Positions 51,882 to 61,699 of a stretch of DNA of 64,000 nt are shown one piece after another. This stretch comes from Spirosoma terrae. Its GTDB lineage: Bacteria; Bacteroidota; Bacteroidia; Cytophagales; Spirosomataceae. Every line of letters begins with the position of its first letter. Within the stretch, counting starts at the first letter, position 1. The DNA lies in assembly GCF_010435915.1 (NCBI RefSeq), contig NZ_JAAFZH010000003.1, forward strand, positions 1 to 64,000, read 5' to 3'. The position numbers and the translations under genes are program-made. Under the pieces are notes generated by a model. It saw only the letters and a program-made list of their open reading frames with translations. It did no database searches and was not told the origin of the DNA.

Positions 51882-53567
51882 ATGATTCGACCGTTTATTG
51901 TTCGCATCTTGCTTGGCTCTGCTGCGCTGGCGGGTTTGTCGTTGACGTTGCCCAGCTATGTAATTAAACCCATAGCTAATGCCTCAGAAACAGAGCCACC
52001 ATCGGCTCGACCCAACATTATTTTTATTATCTCCGACGACCACACCGCTCAGGCTATAAGTGCCTACGGGAGTAAACTGGCTAAAACGCCGAACATTGAC
52101 CGGATTGCCCGGGAAGGGGCTATTCTTCATAATAATATTGTTTCCAATTCAATTTGCGGACCTAGCCGGGCAACCTTGCTAACGGGAAAGTTTAGTCACA
52201 CAAACGGTTATAAGTTCAATGAGAAAGTCTTCGATGTCAACCAGCCGGTTTTCCCCGAAGAACTACAGAAAAATGGCTATCAGACGGCCTGGGTTGGTAA
52301 AATGCACCTGGGAAGTCTGCCTCACGGGTTCGATTATCTGAATATTCTACCCGGTCATGGTAGCTACTACAACTCCGATTTTGTTAACTCACAGAACGAG
52401 ACCAAACGGTATGAAGGCTACGTGACGGACGTAGTAACCCAACTCTCGACCGAGTGGCTCGATAAGCGAAACACCAGCAAACCTTTCTTTCTCGTAGTCG
52501 GTCATAAAGCAACACACCGGGAGTGGCTGCCCGCTATTGAAGACTTAGGGGCTTACGATAACATCACCTTTCCGATACCGCCCACCTTCTACGACAAGTA
52601 TGACGGTCGTCTGGCCGCCCAGAAGCAGGATATGACGATCGATAAGACCATGCGCCTAAAAGAAGACCTCAAGGTGCATGTCGATTATGATCTTGATGAA
52701 GCCAAGGTTGCCCAGGAGAAAGCGGAGTTACACAAAGCCTTTTTTCGGGGGCAGGAGATGACGCCAGCGCTGGATAAACAACTGGAAAATTTTGTCAGAA
52801 ATGGTTCGTATCGTCGGCTCACGCCTGAGCAGAAAAAAGCCTTTTCTGGCTATTACAACCGTATAAGTCGGGAATTTGATGAGAAGAAGCTTAGCGGAAA
52901 AGCCCTGGTGGAGTGGAAGTACCAGCGGTATATGCGGGATTATTTAGCGACAGCAAATTCGCTTGATCGCAATATTGGTAAGCTGCTCGATTATCTGGAT
53001 AAAACCGGGCTGGCCAAAAATACGGTAGTTATTTACACGTCTGATCAGGGTTTTTATCTGGGTGAACACGGTTGGTTCGATAAGCGATGGATCTACGAAG
53101 AATCGCTGAAAACACCGTTCGTGATCCGCTATCCAGACGTCATTAAACCTGGTACGAAGGTACATAATGTAGTCTCGAACGTCGACTGGGCTCCTACGAT
53201 ACTAAGTATGACCGGTACGGCTATTCCTAAGGAACTGCAGGGGAAATCGTTTCTGCCGGTACTGAAGGGACAGAACGCCAACTGGCAGGATCAGGCGTAT
53301 TATCACTACTATGAATATCCGGAGCCGCATCGTGTAGCCCCTCATTTTGGACTACGAACAGAGCGGTACACTCTGGCGCGCTTTTACGGACCCGATAGTT
53401 TCTGGGAGTTGTATGACATTCAGAAAGATCCACACAACCTGAAAAATTTATACGGCCAGAAAGGGTATGAAAAAATAACTGCGACCTTGAAAACACAGCT
53501 TAAGGAGCATATTGTACGCAACAAGGATGATGAAGCACTGAAGCTCTTCGAGAACAGCTCTGAATAG
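51882..53567 (+). CDS. Type I sulfatase, exported
   Basis: This 561-residue sulfatase has an N-terminal signal (IVRILLGSAALAGLSLTLPS). Metal ligands Asp52-Asp53 lie in FIISDDHTAQAIS. The formylglycine motif is Cys92-Gly-Pro-Ser-Arg in SICGPSRATLLTG, so it needs a Cys-type maturase. Later motifs are GKMHLG, GHKATHREWLP, TSDQGFYLGEHGWFDKRW and DWAPTILSMTG. Glycan sulfate esters are likely substrates. An internal insert of about 90 residues (KQDMTIDKTMRLKED on) is rich in Lys and Glu. Confidence 0.94.
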   Translation: MIRPFIVRILLGSAALAGLSLTLPSYVIKPIANASETEPPSARPNIIFIISDDHTAQAISAYGSKLAKTPNIDRIAREGAILHNNIVSNSICGPSRATLLTGKFSHTNGYKFNEKVFDVNQPVFPEELQKNGYQTAWVGKMHLGSLPHGFDYLNILPGHGSYYNSDFVNSQNETKRYEGYVTDVVTQLSTEWLDKRNTSKPFFLVVGHKATHREWLPAIEDLGAYDNITFPIPPTFYDKYDGRLAAQKQDMTIDKTMRLKEDLKVHVDYDLDEAKVAQEKAELHKAFFRGQEMTPALDKQLENFVRNGSYRRLTPEQKKAFSGYYNRISREFDEKKLSGKALVEWKYQRYMRDYLATANSLDRNIGKLLDYLDKTGLAKNTVVIYTSDQGFYLGEHGWFDKRWIYEESLKTPFVIRYPDVIKPGTKVHNVVSNVDWAPTILSMTGTAIPKELQGKSFLPVLKGQNANWQDQAYYHYYEYPEPHRVAPHFGLRTERYTLARFYGPDSFWELYDIQKDPHNLKNLYGQKGYEKITATLKTQLKEHIVRNKDDEALKLFENSSE

Positions 53568-53693
53568 CCTGCTACATCATTGTCGAAGTAGAAAGGCTTT
53601 TTTGCAAGCAGACGTAGCCTGGACTATAGAATTTTACGGGAGGTAACTGTAGTGCGCCAGATATTGATGCTACGTAGTGTGCCATAGGCTGAG

Positions 53694-53740
53694 AAAAGAA
53701 GAATCCGTTCAGGTAGATGGCCTGAACGGATTCTTCTTTT
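53694..53740. terminator. 20-bp perfect hairpin between convergent genes
   Basis: AAAAGAAGAATCCGTTCAGG (53694-53713) pairs exactly with its complement at 53721-53740 around a 7-nt loop, with A and T runs at the ends. It ends the RND operon on the minus strand and can end the sulfatase transcript. Confidence 0.85.
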
Positions 53741-53757
53741 TTGGAGGTAGTCTGGTT

Positions 53758-55191
53758 TTAGCGCCAGCCGCCACCCAATGCCCGATACGCATTGACCGCA
53801 GCATTCATTTGTTTCATACGGGTTTCGATCAACTCCATTCTTGATTCGAGTACATCGCGCTGCGTAAGCAATACTTCCATGTAATCGGCCCGGGCGGAGG
53901 TGAATAACTTGAGCGATATGGTAGTCGATTGGGTTAACGCATCCACCTGGTTATTTTTCATGGTGTATTTTTTCTCCAGGTTATCAATGTTAGCTAGCTG
54001 ATTTGCCACCTCAATATAGGCGTTCAAGACCGTTCGTTCGTAATCGTAAACGGCCTGAATTTGCTTGGCATTGGCGCTTTTATACGTAGCAATAATGGCG
54101 TTTTTGTTGATCACGGGCCCGATCATGTCGCCAACCAGCGACGCAATCAGCGATTCGGGTACGTTGCCTAAGTAGAGCGGGCTAAACGACATGACACCCA
54201 GCGAAGCAGAAAGACCCAGTGAAGGATAGAAATTAGCCTTCGCTACACTGACACTCAAATTGGCTGCTTCCAGCTTCAACTCTGCCTGCCGAACATCAGG
54301 ACGGTTTTCCAGTAACTGCGATGGAACACCAGCGTATACTTTAGCCGGTGTGAGATCACCGAAAGTCTGCGAATTGCGTTGAACCCGCTGAGGGAAACGC
54401 CCTACCAGAAAATTGATGTGGTTTTCTGTTTCAATAATTCGCTGCTGAATTTCGTACTGAAGGCTCTGCGTTTTGTAAACTTCCGCTTCAAATCGACGAA
54501 CGGCCAGTTCAGTTACTTTGGCGGCTTCTTTTTCCTGCTTGATTATCTTGAGCGCGTTACTCAGAATATCAATATTCTGGCGGATAATACCCAGTTGATT
54601 ATCAAGAGCCAGCAGTTCGTAATAGGAGTTAGCTATTTCGGCCACCAGGTTGGTAACCGTAAAGTTTTTCCCCTCAATAGACGAGAAGTAACTCGCTACC
54701 GCAGCCTTTTTGGCGTTACGTAGTTTGTGCCAGATATCGACTTCCCAGGTAGCAAAAGCCCCGAAATACGTATTCGGCAAAACTGAAGGCGTTGCTTTGC
54801 CCGGTTTGATTTCGCTGATTTCGTCGCTGGCTCCCTGGCTAGTGTAGCGGGATACTTTGTCGACACCGGCTCCACCACCAACCCGGACGAAGGGGAGATA
54901 TTCCCCCCGCCGAGCCTGGATTTCATTATTAGCTATCTGAATTTCCTGTAACGTAATGTTTAGCTCCTGGTTGTTGTACAGAGCGGTGTCAATCAGCGCT
55001 GTCAGGTAGGGATCGGTAAAGTAGGACCGCCACGCTGTTTTCGCTGTGTTGACAGTATCCTGCGAGGTGTTATAACTCGCAGGTACTGTTTTATTGACTT
55101 TTTTCTGAACCAGAAGCGGAACGCTACAACCGGCAGTGATCAGGGTGATAAGCGTTATCCCTAAACTGCTTACTATTCGTTTATTGCTCAT
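53758..55191 (-). CDS. TolC/NodT-family outer-membrane efflux channel
   Basis: This 477-residue lipoprotein has a lipobox at Cys22 (TLITAGCSVP). The NodT/OprM layout is clear: DPYLTALIDTALYNNQELNITLQEIQIANNEIQARRGEYLPFV, then LLENRPDVRQAELKLEAANLSVSVAKANFYPSLGLSASLG, and C-terminal TQRDVLESRMELIETRMKQMNAAVNAYRALGGGWR. It is the third gene of adaptor-pump-channel, 3 bp after the pump gene. Confidence 0.95.
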   Translation of the reverse strand: MSNKRIVSSLGITLITLITAGCSVPLLVQKKVNKTVPASYNTSQDTVNTAKTAWRSYFTDPYLTALIDTALYNNQELNITLQEIQIANNEIQARRGEYLPFVRVGGGAGVDKVSRYTSQGASDEISEIKPGKATPSVLPNTYFGAFATWEVDIWHKLRNAKKAAVASYFSSIEGKNFTVTNLVAEIANSYYELLALDNQLGIIRQNIDILSNALKIIKQEKEAAKVTELAVRRFEAEVYKTQSLQYEIQQRIIETENHINFLVGRFPQRVQRNSQTFGDLTPAKVYAGVPSQLLENRPDVRQAELKLEAANLSVSVAKANFYPSLGLSASLGVMSFSPLYLGNVPESLIASLVGDMIGPVINKNAIIATYKSANAKQIQAVYDYERTVLNAYIEVANQLANIDNLEKKYTMKNNQVDALTQSTTISLKLFTSARADYMEVLLTQRDVLESRMELIETRMKQMNAAVNAYRALGGGWR

Positions 55192-55194
55192 TGT

Positions 55195-58100
55195 CTAACT
55201 TTCTTCAGGTTGGGAGAAATTGTCTACCGAGTGTACCAGATTCTCGCTTAACGAACTTTCGTCTTCGTCTTTGATCAGCTTACGACCATCGGCCATATTC
55301 CCGAATATGTAATACAGACCGGGAATGATGATGACGCCAAATATGGTTCCGAACAGCATACCACCCATAGCCGAAGCACCAATGGTACGGTTTCCGATGG
55401 CACCGGCACCCTTCGCAACAATCAGCGGAATCAGACCCGCCACGAAAGCGAACGAAGTCATCAGAATAGGCCGGAAACGAACCTTGGCTCCTTCGATGGC
55501 TGCATTCAGAATCGTGTCGCCCTGCTGTCGCTTCTGAACGGCAAACTCCACAATCAGTACGGCGTTTTTACCCAGCAGACCCACCAGCATAATCAGGCCG
55601 ATCTGCGCATAAATGTTGTTCTCCAGTCCCATCGCTTTGAGCAGGAAGAACGATCCAAAAATCCCAACTGGTAACGAGGTTAATACGGCCAGTGGAATAA
55701 TGAAGCTTTCGTATTGAGCGGCCAGCACCAGATACACGAACGATACTACGATCAGGAAGACAATCAGCGTCTCATTACCCCGGATCGATTCGTCGTACGA
55801 AAGACCTTCAAACGCGATGTCATAGCCTTTCGGTAACGTTTTGGCTGCCACTTCCCGAATGGCGGCAATGGCATCTGCTGTGGTGTATCCTTTGGCTGGT
55901 TGCCCTTGAATGGCCGCTGAATTGTACAAATTGAACCGGGTAATCTCGTTTGGCCCCTGTCCTTTCTTCAGTTTCATGAAGGCCGAGTAAGGAACCATTT
56001 CGCCCGCGTCGTTTTTAACGAACAGCTTCAGAATATCCGATGGTAACCGTCTGAAGCTAGGGTCGGACTGTACGTATACTTTAAAGAACTGGTTAAACTT
56101 GATGAAGCCCTGCTCGTACGTACTACCGATCATGATGTTGAGGTTATCCATCGCTTTACCGATCGATACGCCTTTCTGCATGGCCAGGTTATTGTCGATT
56201 TCCAGCTCGTATTGTGGATAGTTGGCCGCGAAGAAGGTAAACAAGCCCATCAGCTCTTTACGCTTGCCCAGATCTTCCATGAATTTTTTGTTCACTACAT
56301 CAAACTCATGGTAATCTGTTTCGGTGTTTTTATCCAGCAAACGCATCGAGAAACCGCCCGACGTACCGAAGCCAGGAATGGCGGGTGGTTCGAAGAATTC
56401 GATGGTCGCTCCCAGGTCTCTGGTTTTACCTTCCAGCTCCTCCATGATTTCTTTCACGTTTTTAGAGCGATCTCCCCAGGGCTTCAGGTTGATCAGACAG
56501 GTACCAGCGTTGGAACCCCGGCCCTCCGTCATAATCTCATAACCAGCCAGCGAAGACACCGACTCGATACCCGGTACTTCTTCACAAATTTTCTGGAGCG
56601 ACTGAGAAACCTGGTTGGTTTTTTCCAGCGTAGTACCCGGAGGGGTCTGGATAATGGCATAAATCGTGCTCTGGTCTTCGTTTGGAATGAAGCCCGCTGG
56701 CAGAATCTTATTCTCATAGGCGATACCTAAACAGAAAGCCCCCAGTACCAGAACCGTAACAACCCGTCGATTCACGATGAGACGTAGCAGGCTCACGTAG
56801 CGGCCCGTCATTTTATCGAATCCCCGGTTGAAGCTGTCGATTGCCTTGGTCAGGAAATTTTTCTTCTGCTCATGGCCATGATGGTTTTTCAGCAGCATGG
56901 CGCATAAGACCGGGGTAAGCGTCAACGCGATCAGCGCTGAAATAACAATGGAGCTTGCCATCGTAATGGAGAACTGGCGGTAGAACGTACCAACGGGACC
57001 CGTCATGAACGAGATCGGCAGGAATACCGACACCATCACCAGCGTAATAGCGATAATAGCACCGCTGATCTCACCCAGTACCTGCTTCACCGCCCCAAAA
57101 GGCGATAGATGGGGCTTTTCCTCCATTTTGGCGTGTACGGCTTCCACCACCACAATGGCGTCATCGACCACAATACCGATGGCGAGTACCAGCGCAAACA
57201 GCGTAATTAAGTTGATGGAAAGTCCAAATGCCTGAATCACAAAGAAGGCCCCAACCAGCGACACAGGAACCGCCAGGATCGGAATCAGCGTGGACCGCCA
57301 GTCGCCCAGGAATATGAATACAACGAATGCTACCAGAATAAACGCATCGCGCAACGTATCGATTACCTGCTCAATGGAGGCATCCAGGAAGTTCGATACG
57401 TCGTAGCTGATTTTGTAATCTACGCCCGGAGGGAACGATTCTTTCATCACTTCGAGCTTCTCTTTTACCTGCTCAATAACATCGCTGGCATTACTACCGT
57501 AGTTTTGACGCAGGACGATAGCCGCTGAGGGATGACCATCCAGATTGGAGTAGATGTTAACGAATTCACTACCCAATTCAACTCGTCCAATATCGCGTAA
57601 GTGAATACTTTCCCCCGATGAGTTGGCGCGAATAATGATTCCTTCGTATTCTTTGGGATCGCTATATCGTCCTTTGTAGGTCAATACGTACTCCAGCGAC
57701 TGAGCAGCTATACCGGAGCTTTGACCAAGCCGCCCCGGCCGCCCGATGATACTCTGCTCACCCATGGCCTTCATCACTTCTTCTACCGAAATATTGTAAG
57801 CCCGCATACGATCGGGGTTCAACCAAACCCGCATGGCGTACCGGCGGCTACCCAATATCTGCGCCCGGGCAACCCCCTTGGTCCGCTGAATTTCGGGGAT
57901 CATTTTAACCGTAGCGTAGTTGAAGAGAAATTTTTCGTCAATCCCTTTTTCTTTAGCGTACAGGTTGACGTACATCAGCATACTAGGCTGAATAGGCGTA
58001 ATAATAACCCCCTCGCGCTGAACTAGTTCAGGTAGAAGCGGCATCACCTGGTCAACCCGTGTTTTAACCCTGATAACGGCGTCGTTCGGGTCTGTTCCAG

Positions 58101-58386
58101 GCTCAAAAATGATCCGAAGGGTAGCCTCACCGGCGCTGGTGGCATCGGTGGCTATGTATCGCATATCCTGAACCCCGTTGATGGCCTGTTCCAGCGTAAT
58201 CAGCGTGGATTTAACCAGTACGTCAGCACTGGCGCCAGGATAATCAATAAATATGTTTACAGTGGTAGGCGCAATGTCCGGGAATTGGGAAATCGGTAAC
58301 TGTTTGATTGCCAGTACCCCGATGAAGACTATCATGATCGATATCACGATAGCAAATACGGGTCGGCGAATGAATTGTGTGAACAT
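55195..58386 (-). CDS. RND efflux pump, HAE1/AcrB family
   Basis: This 1063-residue inner-membrane proton antiporter has twelve spans in two repeats. Visible are the N-terminal FIRRPVFAIVISIMIVFIGVLAIKQLPISQFPDIAPTTV region, and TM4 with the paired Asp of the proton relay in GIVVDDAIVVVEAVHAKME. Two porter-domain repeats and the C-terminal GLLGKNAVLIVEFAV and RFRPILMTSFAFVAGLIPL also fit. It exports drugs or other amphipathic molecules. It is located between the adaptor and the outer-membrane channel. Confidence 0.97.
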   Translation of the reverse strand: MFTQFIRRPVFAIVISIMIVFIGVLAIKQLPISQFPDIAPTTVNIFIDYPGASADVLVKSTLITLEQAINGVQDMRYIATDATSAGEATLRIIFEPGTDPNDAVIRVKTRVDQVMPLLPELVQREGVIITPIQPSMLMYVNLYAKEKGIDEKFLFNYATVKMIPEIQRTKGVARAQILGSRRYAMRVWLNPDRMRAYNISVEEVMKAMGEQSIIGRPGRLGQSSGIAAQSLEYVLTYKGRYSDPKEYEGIIIRANSSGESIHLRDIGRVELGSEFVNIYSNLDGHPSAAIVLRQNYGSNASDVIEQVKEKLEVMKESFPPGVDYKISYDVSNFLDASIEQVIDTLRDAFILVAFVVFIFLGDWRSTLIPILAVPVSLVGAFFVIQAFGLSINLITLFALVLAIGIVVDDAIVVVEAVHAKMEEKPHLSPFGAVKQVLGEISGAIIAITLVMVSVFLPISFMTGPVGTFYRQFSITMASSIVISALIALTLTPVLCAMLLKNHHGHEQKKNFLTKAIDSFNRGFDKMTGRYVSLLRLIVNRRVVTVLVLGAFCLGIAYENKILPAGFIPNEDQSTIYAIIQTPPGTTLEKTNQVSQSLQKICEEVPGIESVSSLAGYEIMTEGRGSNAGTCLINLKPWGDRSKNVKEIMEELEGKTRDLGATIEFFEPPAIPGFGTSGGFSMRLLDKNTETDYHEFDVVNKKFMEDLGKRKELMGLFTFFAANYPQYELEIDNNLAMQKGVSIGKAMDNLNIMIGSTYEQGFIKFNQFFKVYVQSDPSFRRLPSDILKLFVKNDAGEMVPYSAFMKLKKGQGPNEITRFNLYNSAAIQGQPAKGYTTADAIAAIREVAAKTLPKGYDIAFEGLSYDESIRGNETLIVFLIVVSFVYLVLAAQYESFIIPLAVLTSLPVGIFGSFFLLKAMGLENNIYAQIGLIMLVGLLGKNAVLIVEFAVQKRQQGDTILNAAIEGAKVRFRPILMTSFAFVAGLIPLIVAKGAGAIGNRTIGASAMGGMLFGTIFGVIIIPGLYYIFGNMADGRKLIKDEDESSLSENLVHSVDNFSQPEES

Positions 58387-58413
58387 CAGTCTTCTGTTTT
58401 GGGGACTAGCTAA

Positions 58414-59502
58414 TTATTCAGCGTACAGATCTAGGTGCGAGATGACAGAAGCAGGCGCCAGGAATTTATAGTCTATCTTTTGGTTTTCCTTAACCTGGCG
58501 TAAGCCTTCCAGCAGGATTTTGTCTGTTGGTTCCAGGCCACTCTTTACGACAAAAATGTGAGGTAGTTCAGAGGCAATGGTGATCTCTCTGGAGCGGATT
58601 TTATTCTCCTTATCCACCACATACACATACTTCTTTTCCAGCACTTCGAAGGTGGCTTTCTGCGGAATAATCATGGCGTTTTTGAGCGGCAATGTCATCT
58701 GGATATTACCAGTTTCGCCATGACGTAGCAGTCCATTGGGGTTGGGGAACGTAGCACGGAAAGCGATGTTACCGGTTTCGTTGTTGAAATCGGCCTCAAT
58801 GGTTTGCACGACACCTGGATGACCAAACACCTGATTGTTGGCCATCAGCAGGTTTACGTTATTCAGGTTTTCCTGCTGGGCGTGGGTTTTATAATTCAGA
58901 TATTCGGCTTCCGGTACGTTGAAGTATACCCACATTTTGCTGTTGTCCGACAACGTAGTGAGCAGATCGCCTTCGTTCACAAGGCTTCCGAGCCGAACCT
59001 GGAAATGGTCCATAATACCATCGAAAGGGGCTCTCACCTCGGTGAAACCAAGGTGTACTTTGGCCAGCGATACTTCTGCTTTAGCTTTGTCCAGTTTAGC
59101 TTTTGCCAGGGCTAGTTCATTTTTCGAAACAATGTTGCTATCGGCCAGCGATTTCGTGTTGTTGTATTCAACAGCTACGAAATTGGCTTCGGCCTCCGCT
59201 TTCTGTAATTCGGCCTGATACTGAATCGGCAGAATCTGGAACATGATCTGTCCTTTTCTAACGTATTGACCTTCGTCGACAAAAATTTTCTGTAGATAAC
59301 CTTTCTCCAGCGCTCTTACTTCGATGTGCTGGATAGAGCGAATTTGACATACGTACTGATTCGTAATCGTCGTGTCTTTCTGCAGCGGGCTAGTTACTGA
59401 AAACTTAACCTCTTCTTCTTTTTCTTCTTCTTTGTGTGAACAGCTGGTATAGCCAAACAAAGCACATAAGCTCATCAGCATGAGCATGAGGATTTTCTTC
59501 AT
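58414..59502 (-). CDS. RND periplasmic adaptor lipoprotein (AcrA-like)
   Basis: The 362-residue protein starts at ATG 59502. A GTG eight codons upstream is less likely. The lipobox ends at Cys21 (LFGYTSCSHKEEE), followed by an acidic run. The membrane-fusion layout is seen: VEVRALEKGYLQKIFVDEGQYVRKGQIMFQI (lipoyl half), a helical hairpin near ELQKAEAEANFVAVEYNNTKSLAD, LGFTEVRAPFDGIMDHFQV (second lipoyl half), and a C-terminal beta-barrel and proximal domain. It is the first gene of the efflux operon. Confidence 0.95.
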   Translation of the reverse strand: MKKILMLMLMSLCALFGYTSCSHKEEEKEEEVKFSVTSPLQKDTTITNQYVCQIRSIQHIEVRALEKGYLQKIFVDEGQYVRKGQIMFQILPIQYQAELQKAEAEANFVAVEYNNTKSLADSNIVSKNELALAKAKLDKAKAEVSLAKVHLGFTEVRAPFDGIMDHFQVRLGSLVNEGDLLTTLSDNSKMWVYFNVPEAEYLNYKTHAQQENLNNVNLLMANNQVFGHPGVVQTIEADFNNETGNIAFRATFPNPNGLLRHGETGNIQMTLPLKNAMIIPQKATFEVLEKKYVYVVDKENKIRSREITIASELPHIFVVKSGLEPTDKILLEGLRQVKENQKIDYKFLAPASVISHLDLYAE

Positions 59503-59624
59503 AAGGATCTTAATGTTTACTCGCACCTGGTTTGATAGATTGTAAGAGGTAGGTCTCGGCTTGTTTATTGACTGCTGGCCTATTTGGTAATCTGGCCTTG
59601 TCCCGTCCGAGTTCGGGAGTTGTG

Positions 59625-59921
59625 TTAGTTTGATGATTTATGCTGAGCGGTGATCGCCTGCTCGGGAGGAGCATTAGGAGCCTGCTCTAATCGGTGAATC
59701 AAGCTATCTTTTTGCTGGTTAGCCCGCTTACAGTCAGAAAGCTGCTGTTGCCAGAATACCAGATCGAGATCGGTTGGATGACTAATCGTGCCTAATTCGT
59801 ATTCATATAGGTTTCGCTGGTGGCTTTGCTCGTACAACAGATAACCGTTGAACAGTAGTGAAAGGGCCAGTGCCAACCCAAAGCCGAAAAGCAAAATCGA
59901 AGGAAAATTCCGTCGTTGCAT
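59625..59921 (-). CDS. Small single-span membrane protein
   Basis: The 98-residue protein starts at ATG 59921 (MQRRNFPSILLFGFGLALALSLLFNGYLLYEQ), one membrane helix near residues 7-27. A longer frame to 59966 is less likely. The rest is a polar helical tail (FWQQQLSDCKRANQQKDSLIHRLEQA) that could form a coiled coil in the periplasm. It lies 122 bp before the efflux adaptor on the same strand, between it and the two-component genes. It might be a sensor accessory or envelope protein; its family is unknown. Confidence 0.6.
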   Translation of the reverse strand: MQRRNFPSILLFGFGLALALSLLFNGYLLYEQSHQRNLYEYELGTISHPTDLDLVFWQQQLSDCKRANQQKDSLIHRLEQAPNAPPEQAITAQHKSSN

Positions 59922-60254
59922 CGCTTGTGTCTGTTTTGCCTTGAGACAAAGCAAGCGTAACAACATTAAAACAGTGTAAAAAGGAAATTAGAAGATATTA
60001 GAAAAGTTCAAATGCTCTTTCTGGCCATTAGGAGCATATTTAATCTGTTTTTAAGCTAGATTTCTTGGTTGGCCACATCTGATTGCTCGCAGCAGTATAA
60101 AATCTATTCTCCGGATGAAAGGTTTGTTGTAAATGTTATATTTTTTTGCAGTTTAGGCATAAAATGCCGGCGTGCCCGGCTGTTGTGTACTGACAACCTA
60201 TTAGATAATCCAGTAGGCGAGTAATTAATTAAGATTAAAAAGGGATGAAAAACC
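59922..60254. other. Intergenic region before the small membrane protein and efflux genes
   Basis: No gene was seen. The region is AT-rich (59990-60150) and should hold the promoter for the minus-strand genes to its left. A short GC stem GCCGG-CGTGC-CCGGC lies at 60166-60180, about 75 bp beyond the kinase stop, and could act as a weak terminator. Confidence 0.4.
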
Positions 60255-61613
60255 TTATAGCTGACCGGGCAAATCAATCGTTACCGAAGTGCCTTGGTTT
60301 TCTTTAGAGGCAATTTGAAGTGTTCCCTGATGGAGTTCGATAATCTTCTGGGTTACGGCTAAACCAATACCATAGCCTGGAACACCTTCTACGTTCTTTC
60401 CTCGATAAAGTGGGTCCAGAATGTGAGCCGCATCGTGCTGCGAAATGCCGCGCCCTTTATCCGTAACAACTACGGTGATTTGCTCATTCTTGGTCTGAAG
60501 TTGTACCGAAACGGCCTCGCTGGAGTATTTGCAGGCATTATCGAGCACATTCAAAAAAGCCGTTGTTAACAGGGTTGCATTGCCTTTTACGGTAAAGGAT
60601 TCGTCTTCGCTGGTCATGAACCGAAGTGGTAAACTTCGATCCGGGTATTTGGATTGAACCTGTCCAATGGCGGAGAGTAGGCAATCATCGACCTGAACGG
60701 CAGTCAGCGCAACAGCAGCATCCGTAACCTTGGCTAAACCAAGTAAGCCATTCGTTAAGGCAATCACTTTCTTTAATTCTTCGATGGCAACTTCCATACT
60801 CTCGCGCCAGTCGGCAGGATTTTGATCGTATCGGACAGACGTTTCCAGAGTCCCCAGCGTGTTGGTTAGTGGCGTTCGTAGCTCGTGAGAGGCATGCGAG
60901 ACGAAGCTACGCTGCGATACAAAGGCATCTTCCAGTCGAAAAAGCATCTGGTTGAACGTCATGGCGAGCTGGGCAATTTCGTCACGACGGTTTCCTTCAT
61001 TCACCCGCATATGCAGGTGTCGGGCTGTTATCTGCTCCACTTCATCGACAATCCGTGAAATGGGTTTTAGCACCCGCCCCGAAAAGTACCAACCCGCCAG
61101 AACGATCAACGCAAAACCGAGTAGGTTAGCCAGCAGTAAAATCTGTTGTAACGTACCCAGCTTGGCAAAGCCAATTCGGTCGTAACCCGAAGCAAAAATG
61201 TAAAACAATTGACCTCGGTCTTTATAAGGCATTACAATCGATTCAAGATGGCCGCTTCTGAACTCAAATGGCGAATCGGTTGACGATAGTAACGGAATTT
61301 TCTCTTTATAGTAGTCCGATTCTTTTAAGGTTCGGTTGGTGAATACGAGTTTATGGCGGATATCGTAAATGCTGATTTGCTCTTCAACGATGGTCAGCAA
61401 ATCAGTACGTACCATGTTCTTAAAGAAATCGTCGTGAAGATGACGTCGGGAAATAAGCACTCGTCCGGCTACGCGGGCTTTACTTTCCAGCCGGCTATAA
61501 AATTCTTCCTGCCGATAGAGTGAATAGAAGTACCACACCAACAACGATAGCATGACCTGAATGGCCGTAGCCAGCAACGTGAAAATGATTGTCAGGCGGT
61601 TCCGAATAAGCAT
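60255..61613 (-). CDS. Sensor histidine kinase with HAMP domain
   Basis: The 452-residue kinase starts at ATG 61613. An earlier Met at 61682 only translates the hairpin repeat. A first membrane span (RLTIIFTLLATAIQVMLSLLVWYFY), a periplasmic domain of about 120 residues, a second span (ILLLANLLGFALIVLAGWYF) and HAMP (VLKPISRIVDEVEQITARHLH) lead to the H box His243 in SFVSHASHELRTPLTN. The N box NVLDNACKYS and G boxes DKGRGIS and GYGIGLAVTQKII follow. It pairs with the OmpR-type regulator upstream and may control the efflux operon next door (inference). Confidence 0.95.
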   Translation of the reverse strand: MLIRNRLTIIFTLLATAIQVMLSLLVWYFYSLYRQEEFYSRLESKARVAGRVLISRRHLHDDFFKNMVRTDLLTIVEEQISIYDIRHKLVFTNRTLKESDYYKEKIPLLSSTDSPFEFRSGHLESIVMPYKDRGQLFYIFASGYDRIGFAKLGTLQQILLLANLLGFALIVLAGWYFSGRVLKPISRIVDEVEQITARHLHMRVNEGNRRDEIAQLAMTFNQMLFRLEDAFVSQRSFVSHASHELRTPLTNTLGTLETSVRYDQNPADWRESMEVAIEELKKVIALTNGLLGLAKVTDAAVALTAVQVDDCLLSAIGQVQSKYPDRSLPLRFMTSEDESFTVKGNATLLTTAFLNVLDNACKYSSEAVSVQLQTKNEQITVVVTDKGRGISQHDAAHILDPLYRGKNVEGVPGYGIGLAVTQKIIELHQGTLQIASKENQGTSVTIDLPGQL

Positions 61614-61625
61614 GGAAGTGTATAG

Positions 61626-61694
61626 AATGTATGATATATGGGGTATGATGTATGAGATATAATGGAATACATCATACCCCATATATCATACATT
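61626..61694. repeat. 28-bp perfect inverted repeat filling the regulator-kinase gap
   Basis: The arms at 61626-61653 and 61667-61694 are exact complements with a 13-nt loop, AT-rich with a central GGGGTA/TACCCC. On the minus-strand mRNA the stem starts 5 nt after the response regulator stop and ends 12 nt before the kinase ATG, covering the whole ribosome-binding region. Confidence 0.85.
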
Positions 61695-61699
61695 TTTTC

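Noticed and set aside
61614..61682. N-terminal extension of the HAMP kinase
   Set aside because: The extra residues (Tyr-, Ile- and His-rich) come from translating the palindromic hairpin. The Met at 61613 directly precedes the membrane helix.
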